The position numbers and the translations under genes are program-made. A model generated the notes under the pieces. The model saw nothing but the letters and a program-made list of their open reading frames with translations, made no database searches and was not told where the DNA came from. This document shows, piece by piece, positions 1 through 5,871 of a stretch of DNA of 7,722 nt. Origin of the DNA: Bovifimicola ammoniilytica (lineage in GTDB: Bacteria; Bacillota; Clostridia; Lachnospirales; Lachnospiraceae); NCBI RefSeq assembly GCF_025567085.1, contig NZ_JAOQJN010000017.1:1-7722 (forward strand), read 5' to 3'. Each line of letters opens with the position of its first letter. Positions within the stretch are counted from its first letter, which is position 1.

Positions 1-837
1 GAATATGATGACAACGACAGGCAGATTGCAGAAATCTATCCGGATGGAACAAAGGAACAGACAGAATATGACAAGCGGGGCAGAGTTTCTAAGCAGATAG
101 ACAGAAATGGAAATGTGACAAAATATGAGTATGATGGTGCAGATAATCTTATTGCAGTAGAAGATGCAACAGGCAATAAATATTCATACACATATGATGA
201 AACATATGAACTAACAAAGGTAACAGATGCAAATGGAAATGCAACACTGTATTCATATGATGAAGAAGGCAGATTAATAAAAACAACTAATGCTTTAGGA
301 AAAACAGCGGAATTCAAATACGATGAAAATGGTTATCAGACTTCATTTGTAGATTATGCGGGCAATGAAGTGACTTATTCATATGATAACTTAGGTCGAC
401 TTGTTAAGAAAAATAATAAAGACGGTGATGTGAATATTACATATGATTCACTTGGAAGATTAAGTAAAGTTACTGATTCTAAGGGAGATGTAATATACAC
501 ATATGATGAGTACAATAGACTTGAATCAAAGACAACATATGACCTTGGAACAATTAAGTACACATATGCAGACAATGAAGAAATAAGTTCGATTACATAT
601 AATGTAAATGGCGAAGATGTTGCAGCAACATCATACAGCTATGACTTAATGGACAGACTTGTAAAAGTTATAGATCATAACGGAGTAGCAACCGTTTATG
701 AATATGATTCCTTAGGAAACAGAACAAAAGTCAAGCATGAAGGCGGACTTACAGTTTCATACAAATATGATGTATGTTCAAGACTTATAAATGAAATAGT
801 AACTGATAAAGATTCTAATGTCTTAATGTTCTATGAT
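1..837 (+). repeat. YD (Rhs) repeat coding region, first block
   Basis: Degenerate protein-level repeats of roughly 20 residues centred on an aromatic-x-Tyr-Asp core. Examples are YTYDETY, YSYDEEG, FKYDENG, YSYDNLG, ITYDSLG, YEYDSLG and YKYDVCS, often followed by GRL and preceded by a Gly-Asn or Gly-Asp turn. The frame starts at base 1. At DNA level the recurring words are tatgatgaa/catatgat. In solved Rhs/Tc structures such repeats form a spiralling beta-sheet cage. The block probably continues into the gap at 838, and its repetitiveness is the likely cause of that gap. Confidence 0.9.
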
Positions 838-3249
838 NNNNNNNNNNNNNNNNNNNNNNNNNNNNNNNNNNNNNNNNNNNNNNNNNNNNNNNNNNNNNNN
901 NNNNNNNNNNNNNNNNNNNNNNNNNNNNNNNNNNNNNNNNNNNNNNNNNNNNNNNNNNNNNNNNNNNNNNNNNNNNNNNNNNNNNNNNNNNNNNNNNNNN
1001 NNNNNNNNNNNNNNNNNNNNNNNNNNNNNNNNNNNNNNNNNNNNNNNNNNNNNNNNNNNNNNNNNNNNNNNNNNNNNNNNNNNNNNNNNNNNNNNNNNNN
1101 NNNNNNNNNNNNNNNNNNNNNNNNNNNNNNNNNNNNNNNNNNNNNNNAGTAAGCAACAGAACAGGAAAGACAACAAAAGTTACAGGTAATGTAGATGATT
1201 ATACAGAAGATGTAGAGACTGGCAACACAATCTATACATACAATGAACTTAATCAGCTTATTAAATCTGAAACAGTAAAAGTTCCTGAGACAGAAAGTTT
1301 TGTAAATGCTTCTGAAACAAATGCAGATATTTTAACAATTAACTATACATATGATGACAATGGAAATCTTACATCAGAACATGGAACCAAAGACAAGACA
1401 TATACATATGATGCAGAAAATAAGCTTTTAACAGCAACAGTAAGCAGTGGAAATGCTGTCACAATCGAAAGTTATACATATGACTACGAAGGCAACAGAA
1501 TCAGTAAGCAGGTAAATGAAGAAGAAAAAGTATTCTATCTTAATGATACATATACAAGTCTCACTCAGGTTGCATTAGAACTTACAAAGAATACAGAGAA
1601 CACTTATAAAATAAACAAGTATTATACAAGAGGACTTGAATTAATCAGTGCTGATATAAAAGAAGACATACAAGCAGATGTACAAGAAGATGCGACAGGA
1701 AATACAACAAAAAATACAACTAAAACATACTGTCACAAAATCTACGTTCAGGATGGACATGGCTCAATAACGGCACTTGTAGAAAATTCAAAAATAACAG
1801 ATACCTATACATACGATTCTTATGGTATAATATTAAAGAAAACCGGAGATACAGATAATGATTATCTCTACACCGGTGAGCAGTACAATGAATCAACAGG
1901 TCTTTACTATCTAAGAGCAAGATATATGTCACCTGAAACAGGTACATTTACAACAATGGATACTTATGCAGGAACTCTTGATAATCCTGTAAGTCTTCAT
2001 AAGTACCTGTATGCAAATGGCAATCCTGTAATGTATACAGACCCAACCGGCAACTTCTCATTAATGGAGACAAGTGTTGCACAGGGAATCCAGGCAACAA
2101 TTAATACAATAATTACACCTGGATTTAGTCTTCAGAAAATGCTTACACTTGCAAATCTTGCTGTNNNNNNNNNNNNNNNNNNNNNNNNNNNNNNNNNNNN
2201 NNNNNNNNNNNNNNNNNNNNNNNNNNNNNNNNNNNNNNNNNNNNCGAATGGTATTCTGTGGTGAAGCGACTGTTCTTGATGTTGCATTATGTATTGTAAA
2301 AGGACTTGTGGTACAGTCATTAATATCCTGTGTTGCAACTGCAGTATTTGGCGAAGCGGCAGCATTTATGCTAAAGTTAGTCGGTATAGGTCAGGATACA
2401 TATGGATTAATTGAAGCAATAAAGAGTAAAGATCCAAAAGAGATTGTAATAGCAACAGTCCGACTTGCAGTGTCTGTATTTACACTTAAAAGCCAGTGCT
2501 TTGCAGGTGACACATTAGTCAGTACAGAAGAAGGCAACAGACGAATTGATGAAATCAAACCGGGAGATAAGGTCTTATCATATAATACTGAAACCGGTGA
2601 AAATGAGTTACAGGAAGTTAAGAATGTATCAGTATCAAAGACAGATATACTGGTACATATAATAACAGATGATGGCAGAGACATAGAAACTACAATGTTC
2701 CATCCATTCTATGTTAAGAATGTGAAGAATGAAGATGGCACAGGAGAGTGGAAAGCAGCTTCGAATCTTAAAGCAGGCGATGAACTTTTATCAGAAGATG
2801 GAAATAAAGTAAAAGTATCAGAAGTAAAAGTAGAAAAACTTGCAGAAGAGATAACAGTCTACAACCTTGAATTAGATGAAGTGCATACCTATTATGTGGC
2901 TGGCGGAGTACTGGTGCATAATATGTGTGCTACTGATAATAACAGTGATACAAGTGATAGCGAGGGTGGCAAAAATACAAAACATGGAGAGCAAAGACTG
3001 GCAGAGAGAGGATTTTCACAAGAAAAAGTAGATGACATTGTAAATAATTACTCACAGAAGGTATATCAAGATGGAGGAAGAACAGTGTATGCCAAAAAGA
3101 ATGGAAATTATTACGATGTGATAATCAAGAATTCTAAAGGTGAAATTGTAACTGCAGTTGGAGGAAATACAAAATCACTAAAGACGTGGAAAAATGTAAT
3201 AAGAATGCTAAATAATAATGGTGGATATAGTTCCTTACCAATGAATTAA
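1..3249 (+). CDS. Rhs/WapA-like polymorphic toxin, 5' partial, with Hint domain and C-terminal toxin 1
   Basis: This is the 3' part of a very large YD-repeat protein; the gene is open from base 1 and its start lies outside the window. Seen in order: about 13 YD motifs (YSYD, YEYD, YKYD types, with GRL-like turns) before the first gap; five more after it; an Asp/Thr-rich linker around 1650-1725; the Rhs-associated core around 1863-2055 (YYLRARYMSPETG, then YTDPTG); a hydrophobic stretch around 2270-2490; a Hint domain 2497-2922; and a 108-residue toxin 2923-3246. By family knowledge, YD repeats form a shell that encapsulates the toxin, Hint frees it, and such proteins mediate contact-dependent killing of rivals. 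The frame changes at both N runs, but copy 2 shows that at least the second change is a gap-size artefact, so I treat this as one intact gene. The immunity gene follows 16 bases later. Confidence 0.93.
838..1147. other. Assembly gap (310 N) inside the YD-repeat region
   Basis: A run of 310 N. The open frame before it has codons starting at positions equal to 1 modulo 3; the YD frame after it (from 1149) has codons at 0 modulo 3. The printed gap length therefore cannot be the true length if the gene is intact. The missing bases most likely encode further YD repeats. Nothing else can be said about the content. Confidence 0.97.
2165..2244. other. Assembly gap (80 N), probably truly 28 bases
   Basis: A run of 80 N between identical flanks that recur in the second cassette, where they are separated by only 28 bases (6569-6596) encoding TAYDVATTI-type residues. 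Replacing the 80 N by 28 bases restores one open frame from 1149 to 3249. The frame change at this gap is therefore very probably a gap-size artefact and not a real frameshift. Confidence 0.9.
2497..2922 (+). other. Pretoxin Hint (hedgehog/intein) autoprotease domain of the first Rhs protein
   Basis: The domain opens with Cys in CFAGDTLVSTEEG, the usual Hint block A, and continues through the IKPGDKVLSYN strand. It has the block B-like TMFHPFYV with its catalytic-type His and ends in TYYVAGGVLVHN, with the His-Asn pair of block G. The residue after Asn is Met, not Cys/Ser/Thr, so protein splicing is not expected, whereas cleavage releasing the toxin is possible. Length is about 142 residues, normal for a pretoxin Hint. 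It carries a 3-residue insertion (a NVK duplication) relative to copy 2. Confidence 0.9.
2923..3249 (+). other. C-terminal toxin 1, DUF4258/BECR-like putative RNase
   Basis: The last 108 residues of the first Rhs protein, starting directly after the Hint Asn. A polar Ser/Asp-rich linker is followed by a compact domain: HGEQRLAERGFSQEKVDDIV (helix with an early His and Arg), then GGRTVYAKKNGNYYDVIIKN and GEIVTAVGG strands, then a basic C-terminal helix. The pattern of His, an ERG turn, a Val-rich helix and a terminal beta-sheet resembles DUF4258-type toxins, which family studies place in the RelE/barnase-like (BECR) RNase fold. I recognise the pattern, not a specific named toxin; RNase activity is inferred. 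The domain is unrelated to the toxin of the second cassette. Confidence 0.6.
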
Positions 3250-3255
3250 AAGGAG
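3250..3255 (+). promoter_or_regulatory. Ribosome binding site of immunity gene 1
   Basis: AAGGAG directly after the toxin stop codon (TAA 3247-3249), 10 bases before the ATG at 3266. The short spacing and lack of promoter room indicate co-transcription with the Rhs gene. Confidence 0.8.
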
Positions 3256-3265
3256 AAGAACATAG

Positions 3266-3727
3266 ATGGCAAATCTGTCAAATATAGAAGGTAATATTCA
3301 ATTTCAAATCTGTCTAAATAAAATAGCAGAAGAAAAAGAAGCAGAATACGAAACATGGATTTATAGTGAACTAGAGATAAAATCTAATGTCATTAAGTGT
3401 TCTATTGGAGAACACAATAATTTTATGTTAAATAAATATGAATTAGATAATCTGTCAAATCATCTTAATAAATTATTGAGTAATTTAAAAAAAAGAAGTG
3501 AATATTCGTTTGAATTTTCGAATTATGAATGTAATTTTGAAGTGAAAATGTGTACAGTAGTAGTTGATGAAGTCATAGAAGTTGAAGTTTGGATTAATTG
3601 GGCAAATTATACCAATGGTAAAGATATAGGATATGATGTTGGTATAAGATTTATTGCAAATATGGAAGAATTACAACTGTTTGTGGATTCATTTAATGAA
3701 GAAATGAATTGCCTATTTTCAGATTGA
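3266..3727 (+). CDS. Putative immunity protein for toxin 1 (WapI-like)
   Basis: A 153-residue acidic, cytoplasmic-type protein with no signal peptide or membrane segment. The ATG at 3266 has a strong Shine-Dalgarno, and the gene lies 16 bases after the toxin, the classic position of a cognate immunity gene. Visible features: an N-terminal beta-rich part, a central helix rich in Leu/Asn/Lys (LDNLSNHLNKLLSNLKK), alternating strands with NYECNFEVKM and VEVWINW, then GYDVGIRF and a C-terminal helix FVDSFNEEM. The layout (mid helix, strands, a final G-x-x-x-G-I-R-F strand, terminal helix) is like WapI-family immunity proteins of Rhs/WapA systems. That assignment is pattern-based. It would bind and block toxin 1 in the producer. 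Base use is more AT-rich than the Rhs core, as is common for swapped immunity genes. Confidence 0.7.
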   Translation: MANLSNIEGNIQFQICLNKIAEEKEAEYETWIYSELEIKSNVIKCSIGEHNNFMLNKYELDNLSNHLNKLLSNLKKRSEYSFEFSNYECNFEVKMCTVVVDEVIEVEVWINWANYTNGKDIGYDVGIRFIANMEELQLFVDSFNEEMNCLFSD

Positions 3728-3930
3728 GTATATTACAAATGATTAGTAGATGCAGTAGAATATATTGTCTTCAATCTAAATAGTCCAGCGGTGTTATGTC
3801 AAGAGATCAATGATATAAAAATCATGTATTTTTGTATATATCTCATGAAGACAAAAAACACCCACCTAAGCCCTGTCGACCAGATTTTTAAAAATGAGCA
3901 GGGCGTAGCTCATCAGCAAATAGATGAAAT
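3728..3930. other. Spacer between immunity gene 1 and the IS110 transposase, holding the IS right end
   Basis: About 200 bases without a gene. It includes the 3' non-coding end of the IS110 element. Visible structures: an inverted repeat gccctg (3870-3875) with cagggc (3899-3904), enclosing a tttttaaaaa palindrome; and an overlapping, mutually exclusive pair atgagc (3894-3899) with gctcat (3908-3913). Read on the minus strand these lie just past the transposase stop, followed by a T-rich stretch, so they may be a weak terminator or RE structure. The sequence at 3823-3840 nearly matches 5491-5508. The exact IS end cannot be fixed here. Confidence 0.5.
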
Positions 3931-5157
3931 CTACTTTGTTGGACAGTATAGGCGGTTGTCTTTCAGCAGTCGAAAGACTAAACGCACAAATTTACGGGCA
4001 GTTAATGCGAGTGCACGTTTGTGTTGGCATCTGTTGACCTCTTTGTATTTGAGGTGGTAGAAGTCGCTGTATTTCTTGTCACATCTTACAAGAGAGAATG
4101 CTGCTTCACACAGATAGTACCTTAAAAATCGGTTACCAGATGGGATGAGCCGTGTAACTTCGGCTTCGAAACCACCGGACTGGTGCTGCTTCCAGGCAAG
4201 TCCTGCATATTTAGCAAGAGCAGCCTGCCTGTTAAAACGATTGATATCACCGATTTCAGCCATGATTCCGGCTGAATATACAGGTCCGATACCCGGAATG
4301 GATATCAATACGTTTGGCAAGAGTTCCATCTGGGCTTTAATGGCTTTATCGAACTCTTTGATTTGAGATTCCAATGCCTTCATGGAGGTTATGGATATAG
4401 AAATCACCTGGTTGACAGAATCATTTACCGTCTTGGGTAAACGGTAAGAACTGCGGGCAGCTTTCTGAATGGCTTTGGCTACTGCATCCGGATCAGGAAA
4501 GCGGTTCTTTCCTTTTTTCATGATGAAGTCAGTAAGCTCATGTAAGTCCATATTTGCCAGTGCTTCTGCGGATTCAAATTCATCGTATACAGCAAGGGCA
4601 GTAGTACTGAAGGTATCACTAAATACCTTCTCCTGCGTCATCGTAGAATACTTCTTGAACAGCACATTCATAAATCGCTGCTTTTCTTTTACCAGATTTT
4701 GAACATCGAAGAAACGTGCACGAGTGAGGTTCTGGAGTGCTTTGTAGTGGTAGTCTCCGAGATAAACCTCTTTGTTGATTCTACCGAAACGCAGGCAGTC
4801 AGAAATAACAAAAGAGTCCACATAATCATTCTTTGGCAGATCGTTATAAGTATCATGAAACTTTTTGACCTGCTTAGGGTTGAGGACATGAATCTTTCTG
4901 TTAAATGGTGCCAGAGTGGCATCTTCCCTTAAGAAGTACACAAGATTGTCTCCATAAACAGAGGTTGCTTTAAGACCAATCAGAACCGTGTCAAGGGAAT
5001 GCGAAGTTAAAGCAGAATGAATTCTTTTTACCAACTGGGTAGAACCTTCATGCGAGTTTGCAACAGAAAAGTTACTGTGCTTATCACCATTTGGAAGCAT
5101 TAAGTAAACGACATTGGATTTGCTGCTTACATCAATACCGACGTAAAGTGTGTTCAT
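3931..5157 (-). CDS. IS110-family transposase with a Lys substitution in the DEDD site
   Basis: A 408-residue protein, normal length for the family. The N-terminal RuvC-like DEDD domain opens with TLYVGIDVSSK (Asp9) and has LPKNDYVDSFVISDCLRFGR, with Asp111 and Asp114. The second acidic residue, normally Glu in G-x-E-A-T-x-x-Y, is Lys63 (GLKATSVYGDNL, codon AAA). A helical, coiled-coil-like middle follows, then the C-terminal Transposase_20 domain: SIPGIGPVYSAGIMAEIGD, AALAKYAGLAW, HQSGG with the family's nucleophilic Ser at about 327, and SGNRFLRYYL. I chose the ATG at 5157 because it starts immediately before the conserved domain and has GAAGGGG six bases upstream; an upstream ATG at 5241 would add 28 residues encoded by inverted-repeat DNA. 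The enzyme would act on DNA with a bridge RNA, recombining at a core dinucleotide. With Lys63 it is probably impaired. Confidence 0.95.
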   Translation of the reverse strand: MNTLYVGIDVSSKSNVVYLMLPNGDKHSNFSVANSHEGSTQLVKRIHSALTSHSLDTVLIGLKATSVYGDNLVYFLREDATLAPFNRKIHVLNPKQVKKFHDTYNDLPKNDYVDSFVISDCLRFGRINKEVYLGDYHYKALQNLTRARFFDVQNLVKEKQRFMNVLFKKYSTMTQEKVFSDTFSTTALAVYDEFESAEALANMDLHELTDFIMKKGKNRFPDPDAVAKAIQKAARSSYRLPKTVNDSVNQVISISITSMKALESQIKEFDKAIKAQMELLPNVLISIPGIGPVYSAGIMAEIGDINRFNRQAALAKYAGLAWKQHQSGGFEAEVTRLIPSGNRFLRYYLCEAAFSLVRCDKKYSDFYHLKYKEVNRCQHKRALALTARKFVRLVFRLLKDNRLYCPTK

Positions 5158-5163
5158 TGTAAT

Positions 5164-5170
5164 CCCCTTC
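5164..5170 (-). promoter_or_regulatory. Ribosome binding site deciding the transposase start
   Basis: GAAGGGG on the minus strand, six bases before the ATG at 5157. It favours this start over the upstream in-frame ATGs at 5241, 5220 and 5214, which have no such motif at a suitable distance. Confidence 0.7.
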
Positions 5171-5188
5171 TTTCGTTGTGAATTAAAG

Positions 5189-5217
5189 TGTTCAATCGGC
5201 TTGGTAAAACCCATGAT
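5189..5217 (+). repeat. Inverted repeat, inner arm (next to the transposase start)
   Basis: A 29-base arm matching the reverse complement of 5431-5459 at 26 of 29 positions, counted base by base. It ends about 30 bases upstream of the transposase ATG and does not include its ribosome binding site. Together the arms enclose about 213 bases of putative bridge-RNA DNA. Both arms can be translated as a MGFTKPIE-like peptide, which creates misleading upstream start codons for the genes on either side. Confidence 0.9.
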
Positions 5218-5420
5218 CATGGAGCATCGACACCCTCGCATATAAGAATCCAGCTTAAGATGGACAGATGCGAAACTATACTGCTAGATGGTAGTCCATG
5301 TACTTAAGCAAACAGCCAGCCGGTTTGAAGCTAACTTCCATGTCAGGGGAACAGACTATTTATGAAGCAACCATTACTGGTTCAACAGGAGAAAAAAGAA
5401 CTATTACCTGATTGACACTA
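5195..5420 (-). ncRNA. Candidate IS110 bridge RNA
   Basis: The non-coding region upstream of the transposase, where IS110-group elements encode the bridge RNA. On the minus strand it follows an extended -10 (TGATATAAT) whose predicted start site would be near 5420. It contains clear RNA-type structure: GCTTAAG (5253-5259) plus ATGGAC (5260-5265) pair with GTCCAT (5294-5299) and CTTAAGC (5303-5309), with a three-base bulge and a roughly 28-base apical loop; and AACCA/TGGTT around a four-base loop at 5369-5382. A large loop on a stem is what the guide loops of bridge RNAs look like. The guide sequences cannot be assigned without defined IS ends. Ends are estimates. Confidence 0.5.
5253..5309 (-). 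other. Bulged stem with large internal loop inside the candidate bridge RNA
   Basis: Seven pairs (GCTTAAG with CTTAAGC) and six pairs (ATGGAC with GTCCAT) separated by a one-sided three-base bulge (5300-5302), closing a loop at 5266-5293. All pairs are exact in the sequence. It is a candidate for one of the two guide loops of the bridge RNA; which one cannot be said. Confidence 0.55.
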
Positions 5421-5425
5421 GGACA

Positions 5426-5434
5426 ATTATATCA
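5426..5434 (-). promoter_or_regulatory. Extended -10 element reading toward the transposase
   Basis: TGATATAAT on the minus strand is a perfect TATAAT with the TGn extension, so it can work with a weak -35. No good TTGACA-like box lies 17 bases upstream within the window. This fits the IS110 principle in which a complete promoter is assembled only when the two ends join in the circular form. It lies at the edge of the outer inverted-repeat arm and would drive the candidate bridge RNA. Confidence 0.5.
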
Positions 5435-5459
5435 TGGGCTTTACTAAGCCTATTGAACA
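5431..5459 (-). repeat. Inverted repeat, outer arm
   Basis: Partner of 5189-5217 (26 of 29 matches; mismatches at 5451, 5445 and 5439). It probably marks or lies close to the 5' end of the IS110 element. The ATG inside it (5434) is in frame with the downstream immunity gene but lacks a ribosome binding site and encodes repeat DNA, so it is not taken as that gene's start. Confidence 0.9.
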
Positions 5460-5521
5460 ATATTTATTTTGTAACTTATTAACCAAGATACATGTATTTA
5501 TGTATATAAAAGATATTATAC

Positions 5522-5527
5522 GAGGAG
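5522..5527 (+). promoter_or_regulatory. Ribosome binding site of the orphan immunity gene
   Basis: GAGGAG eight bases before the ATG at 5536. It decides the start against the in-frame ATG at 5434, which would add 34 residues mostly encoded by IS repeat and AT-rich spacer. A TATTAT at 5514-5519 overlaps a possible -10, but no convincing -35 is seen. Confidence 0.7.
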
Positions 5528-5535
5528 AAAATAAG

Positions 5536-5871
5536 ATGGAAGAATTGTTATTTAATTTAAGTTTTGACATTGTAAAATGTATTCAAGAGGAACGATATGA
5601 TGATTTAGAGATGCAGGGGTGTCTTAAAAAAACATCGAAAGAATACTTAAAGAATGTCTTAGATGATTATGGTGGTGTATTAGATATCGTTCAGAAAGAA
5701 GAATACCTAAAATCTTTCCAGTATATCAAAATAAATAATCAAGATATTTTTAAGACATATTTGGATTTAATGATTGATGGCGAAAGAAGCGACTTAACAA
5801 TTATTTGTGAGATTGAAACGGACGATTGTGGTAATGTAAAAATAGCAATTGAGGATTTACATGTTCTATAA
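5536..5871 (+). CDS. Putative orphan immunity protein, DUF7668-like
   Basis: A 111-residue soluble acidic protein. The start is ATG at 5536 with a good ribosome binding site. It has an N-terminal helix (ELLFNLSFDIVKCIQEERYDDL), a second helical segment ending in LKNVLDDYGG, then YLDLMIDGERSDLTIICEI and a C-terminal IEDLHVL. The combination of a Y-x-D-L acidic segment, a RSDLT motif and a terminal I-x-D-L/I-H-V-L strand is what I associate with the DUF7668 family, often found next to polymorphic toxins; this is from memory of the pattern. No toxin gene precedes it: upstream is the IS110 element. It is therefore an orphan immunity gene, or protects against a toxin lost when the IS or a recombination event reshaped the locus. 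A role for the following AHH toxin is less likely, because immunity genes usually lie downstream of their toxin. Confidence 0.6.
   Translation: MEELLFNLSFDIVKCIQEERYDDLEMQGCLKKTSKEYLKNVLDDYGGVLDIVQKEEYLKSFQYIKINNQDIFKTYLDLMIDGERSDLTIICEIETDDCGNVKIAIEDLHVL

Larger units (their letters stand above)
1632..2922 (+). repeat. Long direct repeat, copy 1 (linker, Rhs core, Hint)
   Basis: This segment recurs as 6000-7265. Similarity starts abruptly at the Leu-Glu-Leu-Ile-Ser codons and ends exactly at the Hint Val-His-Asn codons, after which the two toxins are unrelated. Differences found by eye: a 36-base longer linker in copy 2, a 9-base tandem duplication in copy 1 (around 2711-2728), the N gap, and scattered substitutions. 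Between 2245 and 2922 I count 14 substitutions, about 98% identity. Such homology can serve recombination that exchanges the C-terminal toxin. Confidence 0.93.
3862..5460 (-). mobile_element. IS110-family insertion sequence (ends approximate)
   Basis: One transposase gene on the minus strand with a short 3' flank and a long 5' non-coding region (about 5158-5430), the organisation of IS110-group elements, in which the 5' region encodes the bridge RNA that pairs with donor and target DNA. IS110 elements have no classical terminal inverted repeats and make little or no target duplication, so the ends given are estimates: the low end near the hairpins past the stop codon, the high end near the outer arm of a 29-base inverted repeat. 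It separates the first toxin-immunity pair from the orphan immunity gene and the second toxin cassette. Catalytic Glu is replaced by Lys, so the copy may be inactive. Confidence 0.8.

Noticed and set aside
1..837. Recurrent tatgatgaa-type words that might look like a direct-repeat or CRISPR array
   Set aside because: They are in frame, degenerate and encode YD motifs; there are no constant repeats with unique spacers.
2497..2922. A splicing intein
   Set aside because: The domain lacks a homing endonuclease, and the residue after the terminal Asn is Met or Tyr, so splicing chemistry is not supported; a pretoxin Hint fits better.
1926..3249. Treating the first Rhs gene as two separate or frameshifted genes
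   Set aside because: The frame change coincides with the N gap, and the intact second copy restores it with 28 bases.
3791..4060. Plus-strand open frame crossing the IS end
   Set aside because: It lies mostly antisense to the transposase 3' end and hairpins, has no ribosome binding site and no recognisable domain.
4145..4932. Several plus-strand open frames of about 75 codons within the IS110 gene
   Set aside because: They are antisense shadows of a well-conserved transposase coding sequence.
5157..5241. Upstream in-frame start for the transposase at 5241 (28 extra residues)
   Set aside because: The extension is encoded by the inverted-repeat arm, lacks a ribosome binding site and lies before the conserved VGID start; the ATG at 5157 has GAAGGGG six bases upstream.
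5412..5440. Plus-strand promoter TTGACA at 5412-5417 for the orphan immunity gene
   Set aside because: No -10 box lies at about 17 bases; the nearest TATAT is only about 10 bases away.
5434..5535. Start of the DUF7668-like gene at 5434
   Set aside because: The first residues mirror the IS repeat arm, there is no ribosome binding site, and the ATG at 5536 has GAGGAG eight bases upstream.
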